Notes: a model not told the origin generated them from the sequence alone. A DNA stretch of 64,000 bases from Marimonas lutisalis (GCF_005434965.1 NZ_SKCI01000003.1:434001-498000); one strand, 5' to 3'. Positions 1 to 9,433 are shown, numbered from the stretch's first letter. Program-made: numbers and translations.

Positions 1-670
1 AGCCTTCCGGCCCAAGCCGCGCCCGGAAGGCCTGGTCGAGGAGAACGAACGCCAGACGCTGGGCGGGCTGACCCTGGCCGAGCTGGCGCAAATTCGGCCG
101 AAACTGCGCCCGGAAAGCGCGCAGGAACAGGCCGCTGCCACCGCGGCGGCAGCGCAGGCAGCGGCCGAAGCCGAGGCCGAGGCTGAACGGCAACGCGTCG
201 AGAACGCCGCCGACGCTGCGGTGGCCGAAGCCCAGGCCGCAGCCGAGGCGCAGGACCCGACCGCAGGAGGAACCGCGCAGGCGGTGCCTGTCTCGGTCAA
301 GCCCGAAGCGCGGCCGCGGAATTTCTCGCGCATCGTGGAGCGCGCGCAGCAGGCCGATGAACGAGAGGCCACGCGCGTGGCCGCCGCGGTGCCCCGCCAG
401 CAGGCCGTGGCGCCCAGCATCCCGTCGAAATCGAACGTCGCCAAGGCCGCGACCGTGCGCAACCAGCTGAACCTGCGCAAGGTCAACCTGATCGGGGTCT
501 ATGGCAAGCCCAGTTCGCGCCGCGCCCTGGTGCGCCTGTCGAACGGGCGCTACAAGAAGGTCAAGGTCGGCGACCGGCTGGATGGTGGCCGCGTTCAGGC
601 GATCGGCGAATCCGAGTTGCGCTATTCCAAGAACGGGCGAAACGTGATCCTGCAGATGCCGCGCGGCTGA
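1..670 (+). CDS. C-terminal part of an unrecognised Ala/Glu-rich protein (5' end outside window)
   Basis: The reading frame is open from the first bases of the window to a TGA at 668-670, so only the C-terminal ~222 residues are visible. The visible part begins with two similar Pro/Arg/Lys patches (RPKPRPEG and RPKLRPES), then a long Ala/Glu/Gln-rich stretch that looks like a charged helix or linker. It ends in a compact ~70-residue domain (about residues 155-222) with alternating hydrophobic strands: NLIGVYGKPSSRRALVRLSN, then KVGDRLDGGRV. This resembles the small beta-domains at the end of pilus-assembly PilP/GspC-type proteins, but I do not assign a function. The next gene starts 12 bases downstream. 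Confidence 0.6.
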   Translation, partial: AFRPKPRPEGLVEENERQTLGGLTLAELAQIRPKLRPESAQEQAAATAAAAQAAAEAEAEAERQRVENAADAAVAEAQAAAEAQDPTAGGTAQAVPVSVKPEARPRNFSRIVERAQQADEREATRVAAAVPRQQAVAPSIPSKSNVAKAATVRNQLNLRKVNLIGVYGKPSSRRALVRLSNGRYKKVKVGDRLDGGRVQAIGESELRYSKNGRNVILQMPRG

Positions 671-682
671 CCCCGGATTGCA

Positions 683-1996
683 ATGATGGACGGGCACGAC
701 ATCTCAACCGACATCCTGGTGATCGGCGGCGGCACGGCCGGGTTTGGCGCAGCCATCGCCGCCGCGCGGCAGGGGTTTGCGACCTGTCTGATCGAGGCAG
801 GCCAGACCCCCGGCGGGGTGATGGCCTTCTGCCCCGGCATGCCGTGGGGGGCGGCCTATCCGACAGGCACGCTGATCGGCGGGCTGATGGAGGAACTGGC
901 CGGGCGGCTCATGGCCATGACGCCGCCCGCGGCCGAGGCGCGGCCCTGCACGCTGGAGAATTTCGGGCCCGAGATCATCTATGACCCCGAGATCGCGACC
1001 CTGACCATGGTCGAGATGCTGGAAGAGGCCGGGGTGCGCTTTCTTCCCGGGACCACCGCGCTTGCCCCGGTGATGGAGGGCCAGCGCATTGCCGCGGTCG
1101 AGATCGCCGACCGGCGCGGCCTGCGCCGGGTGCGGTCGAAGATCATGATCGATTGCTCGGGCGATGGCGACATCGCGGCCAAGGCCGGCGTGCCCTTTGC
1201 GCTTGGCGATGCCACGGGCGCGATGATGGGGGTTTCGCTGACCTTTTTCATGCAGGGCGCGGACTGGGACCGGGTGTTTGCCGGCAACGACCCCTATTTC
1301 ACCGGCTTTGCGGAACAGGGCGTGGCCGAGGGGCGGCTGCATCCCGACCTGGCCAAGCTTTACATGATGAAGGGGTTTCATCGGGGATCGGTGTTCTGCA
1401 ATTCGGTCGTGATCCGTGGTGTCGATGGCACTGATCCGGCCGACGTGGCCCGCGCCACCCAGGAAGGCCGCAGGCGGTGCCACGCGCTGGCGCGGTTCTT
1501 GGTGGACGCGGTGCCGGGCTTCGAGCAGGCAAGAATGACCCACCTGGGCCCCACGGTGGGCGTGCGCGAGACGCGCAAGCTGGAAGGCATGTACCGCGTC
1601 ACCGGCGCGGACCTGGCGGCAGCGCGGAAATTCCCCGACGGGATCGTGGCCTGCGACAACCCCATCGACGACGTCATGCGCACCGACAATTCCATGACCC
1701 ACGACGCGGCGCTGGGTGCGGGCGACTACTATACCATCCCGTTCCGGGCGCTGGTGCCGCAGACGGTCGAGAACCTGATGTTCGCGGGCCGGATCGTTTC
1801 GGCCGATGCCGTGGCCTTTGCCTCGGTCCGGGGGATGCCGCAATGCATGGCGATGGGCCAGGCCACGGGCACCGCCGCGGCCATGGCCATTCGCGATGCG
1901 ATCCCGGTGCAGCAGGTGGATCATGCCGCACTGGTGGCCGAGTTGCAGCGGCAGGGGCTGCGCGGACTGGGGGACGACCGGCTGGGCGGCAAATGA
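683..1996 (+). CDS. FAD-dependent oxidoreductase
   Basis: A 437-residue flavoprotein with a textbook N-terminal dinucleotide-binding motif, VIGGGTAGFGAAIAA, at about residues 11-25, and a C-terminal FAD-contacting segment (NLMFAGRIVSADAVAFASVR, about residues 358-377). Overall it resembles the FAD-dependent oxidoreductase family Pfam12831, whose members act on varied small molecules, so the substrate cannot be read from the sequence. No signal peptide or membrane segment is visible, so it is probably cytoplasmic. Start ATG 683 is followed directly by a second ATG at 686, and either could be used. It lies 12 bases after the preceding gene and converges on hpd. Confidence 0.75.
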   Translation: MMDGHDISTDILVIGGGTAGFGAAIAAARQGFATCLIEAGQTPGGVMAFCPGMPWGAAYPTGTLIGGLMEELAGRLMAMTPPAAEARPCTLENFGPEIIYDPEIATLTMVEMLEEAGVRFLPGTTALAPVMEGQRIAAVEIADRRGLRRVRSKIMIDCSGDGDIAAKAGVPFALGDATGAMMGVSLTFFMQGADWDRVFAGNDPYFTGFAEQGVAEGRLHPDLAKLYMMKGFHRGSVFCNSVVIRGVDGTDPADVARATQEGRRRCHALARFLVDAVPGFEQARMTHLGPTVGVRETRKLEGMYRVTGADLAAARKFPDGIVACDNPIDDVMRTDNSMTHDAALGAGDYYTIPFRALVPQTVENLMFAGRIVSADAVAFASVRGMPQCMAMGQATGTAAAMAIRDAIPVQQVDHAALVAELQRQGLRGLGDDRLGGK

Positions 1997-2024
1997 AAAC
2001 CCGGCCGCCACGCGGGCGGCCGGG
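1994..2024 (-). terminator. Rho-independent terminator of hpd
   Basis: A perfect 10-bp stem (CCCGGCCGCC at 2000-2009 with GGCGGCCGGG at 2015-2024) encloses a 5-base loop. On the minus strand it is followed by TTTTCATTT, the expected U-rich tail. It lies 26 bases beyond the hpd stop codon and touches the stop codon of the convergent FAD oxidoreductase gene. Confidence 0.75.
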
Positions 2025-2050
2025 CCCCCTCCTCCCCGGTCGGACCGGTC

Positions 2051-3148
2051 TTATTCCGCCGCCTGGATCTCGCCGCTTTCGATCTGTTCGCGTTCGATCG
2101 ACTCGAACAGCGCCTTGAAGTTGCCTTCGCCGAAGCCGTCATCGCCCTTGCGCTGGATAAACTCGAAGAAGATCGGGCCGATCACGGTTTTCGAGAAGAT
2201 CTGCAAGAGGATGCGGGTTTCACCGCCGCCCACCACGCCTTCGCCGTCGATCAGGATGCCGTGTTTCTTCATCCGGTCGATCGGTTCTTCGTGGTCTTTC
2301 ACGCGCTCCTTCGACATCTCGTAATAGGCGTCGTTCGGGCCCGGCATGAACTTCAGCCCGCGCGACGCGATCTCGTCGGTGCTGTCATAGATGTTCTCGG
2401 TGCCCACGGCGATATGCTGAATGCCTTCGCCGTTGTATTTCTTCAGATAGCTGACGATCTGGCCGGTTTCGCCACGGTCTTCGTTGATCGGGATGCGGAT
2501 CTTGCCGCAGGGCGAGGTGAGCGCGCGGGAAAACAGCCCGGTGAACTTGCCCTGGATATCGAAGAAGCGGATTTCGCGGAAGTTGAAGAGATCGCCGTAG
2601 AACTTGAACCACTTGTCCATGTTGCCCTTGAAGACGTTATGGGTGAGGTGGTCGAGGTAGTAGAAGCCGACGCCCGTCGGGTGGGCATTGGTGATCCAGT
2701 CAAACTCCTCGTTATAGGGCGAGGTGTCCAAATACTGATCGATGAAGTAGATCAGCGAGCCCCCGATGCCGCGGATGGCGGGCACGTCCATCGTCTTGCC
2801 GGGGCCTTCATAGGGCTCGGCGCCCATCTTCACGGCATGGTCGAAGGCGTGCTGGGCATCCACGACGCGCCAACCCATCGCCGGGGCGCAGGGGCCGTGT
2901 TCCGCGATAAAGTCGGCGGCGTGGCTGCCGGGCTCCATGTTGATCAGGTAGGAAATGTCGCCCTGCTGCCAGAGCTCGATGGCCTTGGCCTTGTGGTTGG
3001 CGACATGTTCGAACCCCATCCGGGCGAAAAGATCGCGCAGCTCCTGCGGCTCGGGGTGGGCGAATTCGACGAATTCGAACCCGTCTGTGCCGGCGGGGTT
3101 TTCATCGGAAATGGTGGCGCGGGGGGCGTCGTGCGGGAAAGGTCCCAT
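2051..3148 (-). CDS. hpd: 4-hydroxyphenylpyruvate dioxygenase
   Basis: A 365-residue, full-length HPPD. It converts 4-hydroxyphenylpyruvate plus O2 to homogentisate in tyrosine breakdown. The two vicinal-oxygen-chelate halves are clear, and the three Fe(II) ligands are in place: His167 (LDHLTH), His245 (GIQHIAVG) and Glu329 (FFEFIQRKG). The C-terminal FGEGNFKALFESIE motif, which closes the active site in this family, is present. It is transcribed away from the adjacent Lrp/AsnC gene, suggesting that regulator controls it. It ends at a strong intrinsic terminator. No other homogentisate-pathway gene lies in the window. Confidence 0.95.
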   Translation of the reverse strand: MGPFPHDAPRATISDENPAGTDGFEFVEFAHPEPQELRDLFARMGFEHVANHKAKAIELWQQGDISYLINMEPGSHAADFIAEHGPCAPAMGWRVVDAQHAFDHAVKMGAEPYEGPGKTMDVPAIRGIGGSLIYFIDQYLDTSPYNEEFDWITNAHPTGVGFYYLDHLTHNVFKGNMDKWFKFYGDLFNFREIRFFDIQGKFTGLFSRALTSPCGKIRIPINEDRGETGQIVSYLKKYNGEGIQHIAVGTENIYDSTDEIASRGLKFMPGPNDAYYEMSKERVKDHEEPIDRMKKHGILIDGEGVVGGGETRILLQIFSKTVIGPIFFEFIQRKGDDGFGEGNFKALFESIEREQIESGEIQAAE

Positions 3149-3230
3149 GATATGCGTCTCCTGTTGGTGTCCTGTTTCCTGCCTAAAATACGATCAATCG
3201 AGTGTGATTTCAGCGCGTTTTTCGGTGGCA

Positions 3231-3263
3231 ATTCTTGGAATAGCGCGCGATTTGCGCAAGAAT
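3231..3263. promoter_or_regulatory. Inverted repeat in the hpd/lrp divergent promoter region
   Basis: ATTCTTG at 3231-3237 and CAAGAAT at 3257-3263 form a perfect 7-bp inverted repeat around a 19-base spacer. It sits in the 140-bp gap between hpd (minus) and the Lrp/AsnC regulator gene (plus), 26 bases before the regulator start. Lrp/AsnC proteins commonly bind widely spaced dyads next to their own gene. This is a plausible operator, not a demonstrated one. Confidence 0.4.
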
Positions 3264-3288
3264 ATGAAAAACCACGCGGGAAACACGC

Positions 3289-3744
3289 ATGATTGACAAA
3301 ACAGATTCGCGGCTACTGGCCGAATTGCAGAAGAATGCGCACCTGACGGCACAAGAACTGGGCGAGCTTTTGAACCTGTCGGCCAGCCAGGCCGGGCGAC
3401 GGCGTCAGCGGCTGGAGGCAGCGGGGATCATCCGCAACTACTCGGCCCGGCTCGATCCGCTGAAACTGGGGTTGTCGGTGCAGGCTTTCGTGCAGGTGCA
3501 GCTGTCGACGCATAACCCCGAGCAGGCGAAAAGCTTCAACCGGCTGATCGCCACCCGCCCCGAGATCACCAGCGCCTGGACATTGACCGGAGATGCAGAC
3601 CTGTTACTTCGGATCTATACCGAGGACCTGGCGGCGCTGAACCGGCTGATTCACGAGGTGCTGCTGCCACATGAAGCGGTGAGCCGCGTGCACAGCCAGA
3701 TCGTGATGGACCAGGTCAAGGCCGACGCACCGCTGCCGATGTAA
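3289..3744 (+). CDS. Lrp/AsnC family transcriptional regulator
   Basis: A 151-residue protein with the two-part Lrp/AsnC layout: an N-terminal winged helix-turn-helix (DSRLLAELQKNAHLTAQELG, then LSASQAGRRRQRLEAAGII, about residues 6-50) and a C-terminal RAM/effector-binding domain (from about residue 65; GDADLLLRI near residue 105). These proteins usually sense amino acids and regulate neighbouring catabolic genes. Divergence from hpd, with an inverted repeat in the shared promoter, makes hpd the likely target. The antiporter gene starts 9 bases downstream and is probably co-transcribed. Confidence 0.9.
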   Translation: MIDKTDSRLLAELQKNAHLTAQELGELLNLSASQAGRRRQRLEAAGIIRNYSARLDPLKLGLSVQAFVQVQLSTHNPEQAKSFNRLIATRPEITSAWTLTGDADLLLRIYTEDLAALNRLIHEVLLPHEAVSRVHSQIVMDQVKADAPLPM

Positions 3745-3753
3745 AGGATATCC

Positions 3754-5634
3754 ATGGAAAGCTTCCTGTTCCAGGCCTCGATCTATCTTGCCGCCGCTGT
3801 TATCGCGGTGCCGATCTCGGCACGGCTGGGGCTGGGTTCGGTGCTGGGCTACCTGGCGGCCGGCATCCTGATCGGGCAGATCCCGGGCATCGGGTCGGAA
3901 ACCCAGGACCTGCAGCATTTCGCCGAATTCGGCGTGGTGATGATGCTGTTCCTGATCGGGCTTGAGCTGGAGCCCAACGCGCTGTGGAACATGCGTCACC
4001 GGCTGATCGGGCTGGGCGGCTTGCAAATCGGGCTGACCGGGTTGGCCGTGTTCGGCCTTGCCATAGCCCTGGGCCTTGATCTGGGGGCCAGCGTGGCGGT
4101 GGGCATGTTGCTGGCGCTGAGTTCGACCGCGATCGTGTTGCAGACGCTGAGCGAAAAGGGACTGATGCAGACCGGCGGCGGGCGCAGCGCGTTCTCGGTC
4201 CTGCTGACGCAGGACATCGCGGTGATCCCGATGCTGGCGATCCTGCCGCTGCTGGCGGTGCACATGCCGGTATCGCTGAACCCCGACGGCTCGATGACGC
4301 GGGGCGACGACGCGGGCGCGCATGGCGCCCATGCAACCCATTCCCTGGTCGAGGGGTTGCCGGGCTGGGGCGTCACGTTGGTGACCATCGGGATGGTCGC
4401 GGCGGTCATCCTGTTCGGCATCTACCTGACCCGCCCGCTATTCCGCTTCATCCACGCCGCGCGCCTGCGCGAGATGTACACGGCGCTGGCGCTGATGATC
4501 GTGATCGGTATCGCCTACGCGATGGTACTGGTGGGCCTGTCGCCGGCACTGGGCGCCTTCCTGGCCGGCGTTGTGCTGGCCAACAGCGAATTCCGCCACG
4601 AGCTGGAAAGCGACATCGAACCGTTCAAGGGCCTGCTGCTGGGGCTGTTCTTCATCACCGTGGGCGCGGGCATCGACTTTGGCTATTTCCTCAGCCGGCC
4701 GGCCAATATCATCGGCCTGACCTTCGCGCTGATCGCGGTGAAGGGCACGATCCTTTATTTCATCGGCCGGGCCTTTGGCCTGCGCCACCGCGATCTTTGG
4801 CTGTTCACGCTGTCGCTGGCGCAGGCCGGTGAATTCGGCTTCGTGCTGATTTCCTTCTCGCTGCAACAGAACGTGCTGCTGCCGTCGCTGGGCGAAAAAC
4901 TGTTGCTGGTCATCGCCATGTCGATGCTGATGACGCCGCTTCTGTTCATCGTTTACGAATGGCTGTCGAAACGCGCGGGCGAAGGGGCCGAGCACACGAC
5001 CCCGGACGAGATCGACGAACAGGGACCGGTGATCATCGCCGGGATCGGGCGGTTCGGGCAGATCGTTAACCGCCTGGTCCAGTCGAGCGGGTTCAAGACC
5101 GTGGTCCTGGACCATGACATGCGCACGATTCAGCTGATGCGGAAATTCGGCTTCAAGGGTTTTTTCGGAGATCCCACGCGGCCCGAGCTGCTCCATGCCG
5201 CCGGGTTGAAGGAAGCGCGCGTTCTGGTCGTTGCGCTGGATGATCCATCTGCGGCGACCCGTCTGGTCGAATATGCCCGGCGCGAGCGGCCCGACCTGCA
5301 TATCATCGCCCGCGCGCGCGACCGGCACCATGTTTTCCAGCTCTACCGCGCCGGCGCCGATGACATCGTGCGGGAAATGTTCGATTCCAGCCTGCGCGCC
5401 GGGCGCTACGTGCTGGAGAATATCGGCCTGAGCGAGTACGAGGCCGCAGCCGCCGAGCAGGCATTTTACGCCCATGACCGCGAAGCGGTGCGTGATCTTG
5501 CCCAGCTTTGGGACCCGAATATTCCCGCCGACCGGAACGAGAAATACATGGCACGCGCCCGCGAGCTGGAAAAAGAGCTGGAAATCAACCTCTTGTCGCT
5601 GCTGGACGGTGGCGACGGCGGCAGGGGCAACTAG
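3754..5634 (+). CDS. CPA2-family cation:proton antiporter with RCK (TrkA-N) domain
   Basis: A 626-residue inner-membrane protein. Residues 1 to about 410 hold some 12 hydrophobic spans of the Na+/H+ exchanger fold (KefB/KefC type, for example LGLGSVLGYLAAGILIGQIPG). A Rossmann RCK_N/TrkA-N domain starts near residue 425 (VIIAGIGRFGQIVNRLV) and would bind NAD(H) or another nucleotide to gate transport. Such proteins move K+ (or Na+) against H+ for pH and ion homeostasis. A His-rich extramembrane loop (GAHGAHATHS) lies near residue 190. AAGGA precedes the ATG by 6 bases. The stop overlaps the 3' end of convergent paaX by 4 bases. Confidence 0.88.
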   Translation: MESFLFQASIYLAAAVIAVPISARLGLGSVLGYLAAGILIGQIPGIGSETQDLQHFAEFGVVMMLFLIGLELEPNALWNMRHRLIGLGGLQIGLTGLAVFGLAIALGLDLGASVAVGMLLALSSTAIVLQTLSEKGLMQTGGGRSAFSVLLTQDIAVIPMLAILPLLAVHMPVSLNPDGSMTRGDDAGAHGAHATHSLVEGLPGWGVTLVTIGMVAAVILFGIYLTRPLFRFIHAARLREMYTALALMIVIGIAYAMVLVGLSPALGAFLAGVVLANSEFRHELESDIEPFKGLLLGLFFITVGAGIDFGYFLSRPANIIGLTFALIAVKGTILYFIGRAFGLRHRDLWLFTLSLAQAGEFGFVLISFSLQQNVLLPSLGEKLLLVIAMSMLMTPLLFIVYEWLSKRAGEGAEHTTPDEIDEQGPVIIAGIGRFGQIVNRLVQSSGFKTVVLDHDMRTIQLMRKFGFKGFFGDPTRPELLHAAGLKEARVLVVALDDPSAATRLVEYARRERPDLHIIARARDRHHVFQLYRAGADDIVREMFDSSLRAGRYVLENIGLSEYEAAAAEQAFYAHDREAVRDLAQLWDPNIPADRNEKYMARARELEKELEINLLSLLDGGDGGRGN

Positions 5635-6422
5635 GCGCTCAGCGCCCGCGTGAGGATCGCCGGATCCGGGCGGTCGAGCCGTTCGAGAAGCCGGGCGATG
5701 AGCGTCCGGGCCAGGGCGCCGGGCCAGTCACGCCCCATCAGCGCCTCGGGGCCGGGGCCGTGGCGCAGCACCAGCCGCCGCCATTGGTGCAGCGCCAGCA
5801 CGCGCAGCACCGCCCGGTCGATCGGCGCCCGGGGCACCGGCGCCTGCAGCGCCAGTTCCAGCGCATCCGACAGCGTGGCATAGGCCGCGGCCAGCTCGGC
5901 GGGGGCAAGGATCTGGCGCGCCCAGTCCGGAACCGCCCCGGGCATGGCAGCCCATGCCAGGAATGTATCGGGCACCGCGGCCGCGCCATCGGGCAGAAGC
6001 GCCGCCCGCGGCGCCAGGATAATCACATCGGGATGATCGAGCCCCTGCATCGCCTCGGCCGTGGGCGCCAGCACGATCTGCCAGCCGTCCGGAGGCGGCG
6101 CGGTGTCGCCATAGACACGCTGCGAGACCGACCGCGTCAGCGCGCGGCCATGATCGGTAAGCCCGTAGAGCGAGCTGCGCCCGTCACGTTCGGACTGGAC
6201 CCAGCCATCGCGGCGCAGCCGGTGCAGCGCCACGCGCATCGCCTCGGGCTTCATTCCCATGCCCTCGGTTAGCGCGCTGAGCACGGGGCCGGGCACGCGG
6301 GCGCCGGGGGCCGCAGACAGATCGCCCAGGATGGTCACGATCACCGACCACGTCTTGAGCGCGCCGCAATTCAGCAGCGCCGCCACAACCGGTTGAGGAG
6401 CAAAGCTTTTCCCGTCTTCCAT
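5631..6422 (-). CDS. paaX: PaaX-type transcriptional repressor of phenylacetate catabolism
   Basis: A 263-residue protein. Its N-terminal GntR-like winged helix includes VPGPVLSALTEGMGMKPEAM and ALHRLRRDGWVQSERDGRSS (about residues 40-85), followed by the PaaX effector and C-terminal domains. PaaX represses paa genes and is released by phenylacetyl-CoA. It lies downstream of paaZ on the same strand, 39 bases after it, which fits co-transcription and autoregulation through the paaZ promoter. A second regulator of TetR type sits in the divergent paa operon, so control may be dual. Confidence 0.88.
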   Translation of the reverse strand: MEDGKSFAPQPVVAALLNCGALKTWSVIVTILGDLSAAPGARVPGPVLSALTEGMGMKPEAMRVALHRLRRDGWVQSERDGRSSLYGLTDHGRALTRSVSQRVYGDTAPPPDGWQIVLAPTAEAMQGLDHPDVIILAPRAALLPDGAAAVPDTFLAWAAMPGAVPDWARQILAPAELAAAYATLSDALELALQAPVPRAPIDRAVLRVLALHQWRRLVLRHGPGPEALMGRDWPGALARTLIARLLERLDRPDPAILTRALSA

Positions 6423-6461
6423 GCGGCTTCATAGCATGAAAGACGGGCCCCGCGCCAATGC

Positions 6462-8480
6462 TCAGAACGCGTTCATCGTCAGGAGTTCGTATTCGGCCAC
6501 GATGTCGCCATCCTGGTTCGACAGGGTCACATGCCAGCGCACCTCGCCATAGTCGGGGTTGCGCGGGGTTTTCGCCTTGACCGTAAGCCGCACGCGGATC
6601 GCATCGCCCGCCTGAACCGGTTTCATGAAGCGCAGATTGTCGAGCCCTGTATTGGCCAGAACCGGGCCTTCGTTCGGCTCGACGAAGAGCCCGGCGGCGA
6701 AGCTGAGCAGAAGGTAGCCATGCGCCACCCGCCCCGGAAAGAACGGGTTCCGCTTCGCCGCGTCCTCGTCCATGTGGGCATAGAAGGTATCGCCGGTGAA
6801 ATGCGCAAAATGCTCGATGTCATCCATGGTGATCTGGCGCGCGGCGGTGTGGATCGTTTCGCCGATGGCCAGATCGCCGTATCTGCGGGTGAAGGGATGC
6901 GCGGGGCCCTTGACCTCGGCCGCGCCGGGCACCCAGCGCCCGCCGATCGCGGTCAGGATGTCGGGGCTACCCTGCACCGCGGTGCGCTGCATGTAATGCA
7001 TCACGCCGCGGATGCCCCCCAACTCCTCGCCGCCGCCGGCGCGGCCGGGACCACCATGCACCATGTGCGGCATCGGGCTGCCATGGCCGGTGCTTTCCGC
7101 CATGCTGTCGGCGTTGTTGATATAGATCCGCCCGTGCCAGGCGCCTGCGCCCAGCACCACTTGGCGCGCCACATCGCCATCGCGGGTGATAAGCGAGGTG
7201 ACAAGGCTGCCGCCGCCGCGATTGGCCAGCGCCACCGCGTGATCAAGATCGCGATAGGCCATCACGGTGGAAACCGGGCCGAAGGCCTCTGTATCGTGCA
7301 CGCGCTGCGCATTGTCGGGATCGGCGCAATGGAAAAGCAGCGGGCTGACAAAGCCGCCCTGCCCTTTCATCGGCAGATTGTCGGGATCGCCGTAAACGCG
7401 CTCGGCCTCGGCGCCAATAAGCGCGGCCTTGGCCAGAACGTCGGCCTTCTGATCCGCCGAGACCAGCGCCCCCATGCGCGTGGTCGGATCGCGCGGATCG
7501 CCGATCGGGGTTTTCGCCAGCCGCGCGCTCACCGCCTCGATCACCGGCTGGATCAGCCCGTCAGGCGTGATGATGCGGCGGATCGCGGTGCATTTCTGCC
7601 CCGCCTTTGCGGTCATCTCGCGTGCCACTTCCTTGATGAACAGGTCGAATTCAGGCGTCCCCGGCGCCACGTCCGGCCCGAGGATCGAAGCATTCAGGCT
7701 GTCCTGCTCGGCCGCGAAGCGCACCGAACTGGCAAGCAGGTTGTCATGCCCGCGCAGCCTCAGGGCGGTGGCGGCCGAGCCGGTAAAGGCCACAACGTCC
7801 TGTGCGCCCAGATGGTCGAGCATGTCGCCCAGCCCACCGGCCACGAATTGCAGCGCGCCCTCGGGCAGGAGGCCGCTTTCCAGCATCATCCTTACCGCCA
7901 GTTCGGTGACGTAACAGGTGGCCGTCGCCGGCTTCACGATCGCCGGCACACCGGCCAGGAAGGTGGGCGCCAGTTTCTCCAGCATGCCCCAGACGGGGAA
8001 ATTGAAGGCGTTGATATGCACCGCCACGCCCTGCAGCGGCGTGCAGACATGCTGCCCCAGGAAGCGGCCTTCGCGGCCCAGCTGCTCCAGGTCACCATCC
8101 AGGTAGACCTGTGCATCGGGCAGTTCGCGCCGCCCCTTCGAGGCGAAAACGAAAAGCGTGCCGATGCCGCCGTCCACGTCGATCATGTGATCGGACTGGG
8201 TCGCGCCGGTCTCGAAGGAAATATCGTAGAGCGCCTGCTTGCGCTCGTTCAGGTAGAGCGCCAGCGCCTTGAGCATCTTCGCGCGCTGGTGAAACGTCAT
8301 CGCGCGCAGGGCCGGGCCACCACGTTCGCGCGCATGGGTCAGCATCGCGCCCGCGTTCAGCGCGTCATTCCCCGCCTCGGCGATCACTTCGCCGGTGATT
8401 GCGCTGGCGATGGGCCGCGCCCCCTGTCCCGGCGCCAGCCATTTGCCTGCCACGAAACTGTTGATCTGCTGAACGCTCAT
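6462..8480 (-). CDS. paaZ: Bifunctional oxepin-CoA hydrolase / 3-oxo-5,6-dehydrosuberyl-CoA semialdehyde dehydrogenase
   Basis: 672 residues, the usual PaaZ length. The N-terminal aldehyde dehydrogenase (about 1-530) carries the catalytic region [10 protein letters not shown] with the nucleophilic Cys and the upstream Glu in FAAEQDS. The C-terminal MaoC-like hot-dog hydratase (about 545-672) contains the Asp/His pair in [11 protein letters not shown]. Together they open the oxepin-CoA ring and oxidise the resulting aldehyde. The frame extends further upstream, but ATG 8480 is chosen because GGGGGAG lies just before it and the product then begins at the normal ALDH N-terminus ([10 protein letters not shown]). 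It is divergent from paaG. Confidence 0.93.
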   Translation of the reverse strand: MSVQQINSFVAGKWLAPGQGARPIASAITGEVIAEAGNDALNAGAMLTHARERGGPALRAMTFHQRAKMLKALALYLNERKQALYDISFETGATQSDHMIDVDGGIGTLFVFASKGRRELPDAQVYLDGDLEQLGREGRFLGQHVCTPLQGVAVHINAFNFPVWGMLEKLAPTFLAGVPAIVKPATATCYVTELAVRMMLESGLLPEGALQFVAGGLGDMLDHLGAQDVVAFTGSAATALRLRGHDNLLASSVRFAAEQDSLNASILGPDVAPGTPEFDLFIKEVAREMTAKAGQKCTAIRRIITPDGLIQPVIEAVSARLAKTPIGDPRDPTTRMGALVSADQKADVLAKAALIGAEAERVYGDPDNLPMKGQGGFVSPLLFHCADPDNAQRVHDTEAFGPVSTVMAYRDLDHAVALANRGGGSLVTSLITRDGDVARQVVLGAGAWHGRIYINNADSMAESTGHGSPMPHMVHGGPGRAGGGEELGGIRGVMHYMQRTAVQGSPDILTAIGGRWVPGAAEVKGPAHPFTRRYGDLAIGETIHTAARQITMDDIEHFAHFTGDTFYAHMDEDAAKRNPFFPGRVAHGYLLLSFAAGLFVEPNEGPVLANTGLDNLRFMKPVQAGDAIRVRLTVKAKTPRNPDYGEVRWHVTLSNQDGDIVAEYELLTMNAF

Positions 8481-8511
8481 CGGCTCCCCCTTCGTCCATC
8501 CGCCCCGCTTC

Positions 8512-8554
8512 ATCTGACCGGAAATACCTCGGGGGTGTGGGGGCTGGCCCCCAC
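8512..8554. repeat. Palindromic intergenic repeat, copy 1
   Basis: The conserved head ATCTGACCGGAAATACCTCG is followed by GGGG and then a GC hairpin: GTGGGGG at 8537-8543 pairs with CCCCCAC at 8548-8554 around CTGG. A second copy with the same head (one mismatch) and a different GC hairpin lies at 24918-24967. This copy sits in the leader/promoter region of paaZ, 32-74 bases upstream of its ATG, so it may be transcribed. I recall similar sequences from other Rhodobacteraceae genomes, but that is from memory. Confidence 0.6.
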
Positions 8555-8596
8555 CTCCGCGGGTGATGCCGGGCGGGCACTCGTCTTTTATTGACC

Positions 8597-8608
8597 AACC
8601 GTTCGGTT
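8597..8608. promoter_or_regulatory. Candidate TetR-type operator between paaZ and paaG
   Basis: AACCG-TT-CGGTT is a 5-bp-arm palindrome placed in the 167-bp gap between divergent paaZ and paaG, 40 bases before the paaG ATG. Short palindromes with CCG/CGG cores of this size are typical of TetR-family operators, and a TetR gene ends the paaG operon. A related palindrome lies upstream of the third paa block at 18436. Confidence 0.4.
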
Positions 8609-8647
8609 TATGCAAGCTTTCCGACATCGCGACACGAGGGGGAGACG

Positions 8648-9433
8648 ATGAGCGACACGATTCTTGTGACAGATCACGGCACCTGGGCCGAGATCGCCCT
8701 CAACCGGCCCGACAAGCTCAATTCCTTCAATGAAGAGATGCATCACGCCCTGCGCACCGCACTCGAATCCGTGCGCGACAGCGGCAAGCGCGCCGTGCTG
8801 TTGACGGGCTCGGGGCGCGGGTTTTGCGCAGGCCAGGACCTGGGCGACCGTGACCCGCGCAAGATGGACGGTCCACCAGATTTGGGCGCGACGGTGCGCA
8901 ATTTCTGGGCGCCGCTGGTGCGTCTCATCCGTTCGCTTGAGATGCCGGTGATCTGTGCGGTCAACGGCGTGGCCGCCGGCGCGGGATCGTCGGTGGCGCT
9001 GGCCTGCGACATCGTTCTGGCCGGTGAAAGCGCGAAATTCATCCAGTCCTTTTCCAAGGTGGGCCTTATCCCCGACACCGGTGGCAGCTGGCACCTCACC
9101 CGCCTTCTGGGCGAGGCGCGCGCCAAGGCGCTGGCGATGACGGCCGAGCCGCTGCCCGCCGCTGAGGCCGCCCAATGGGGGCTGATCTGGAAGGCGCTAC
9201 CGGACGAGACGCTGATGGACGAAGCGCGCGCACTGGCCGAACGCATGTCAACCGGGCCCACGCTGGGCTATGCCCGCACCAAGCAGGCGATCGAGGCGGC
9301 GCATGTCAATTCGCTCGATGCGCAGCTCGATCTGGAGGCCCAATTCATGAAGGAATGCGGCGAAAGTGCCGACTATGCCGAAGGCGTGGGCGCCTTCCTC
9401 GACAAACGCAAGCCGGAGTTCAAGGGCCGATGA
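8648..9433 (+). CDS. paaG: 2-(1,2-epoxy-1,2-dihydrophenyl)acetyl-CoA isomerase
   Basis: A 261-residue crotonase-fold protein. It shows the oxyanion-hole regions typical of the family: GSGRGFCAGQDLGD near residue 60 and VNGVAAGAGSSVALACD near residue 105. FCAGQDLG followed by the long loop is typical of PaaG. PaaG isomerises ring-1,2-epoxyphenylacetyl-CoA to oxepin-CoA before PaaZ acts. ATG 8648 is preceded by GGGGGAG. It heads the paaG-paaI-paaK-tetR operon and overlaps paaI by ATGA. Confidence 0.92.
   Translation: MSDTILVTDHGTWAEIALNRPDKLNSFNEEMHHALRTALESVRDSGKRAVLLTGSGRGFCAGQDLGDRDPRKMDGPPDLGATVRNFWAPLVRLIRSLEMPVICAVNGVAAGAGSSVALACDIVLAGESAKFIQSFSKVGLIPDTGGSWHLTRLLGEARAKALAMTAEPLPAAEAAQWGLIWKALPDETLMDEARALAERMSTGPTLGYARTKQAIEAAHVNSLDAQLDLEAQFMKECGESADYAEGVGAFLDKRKPEFKGR

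Noticed and set aside
6531-8594. A 687-codon open plus-strand frame opposite paaZ
   Set aside because: Arg/His/Gln-rich shadow of a real gene with all paaZ motifs on the other strand; no ribosome site or recognisable domain.
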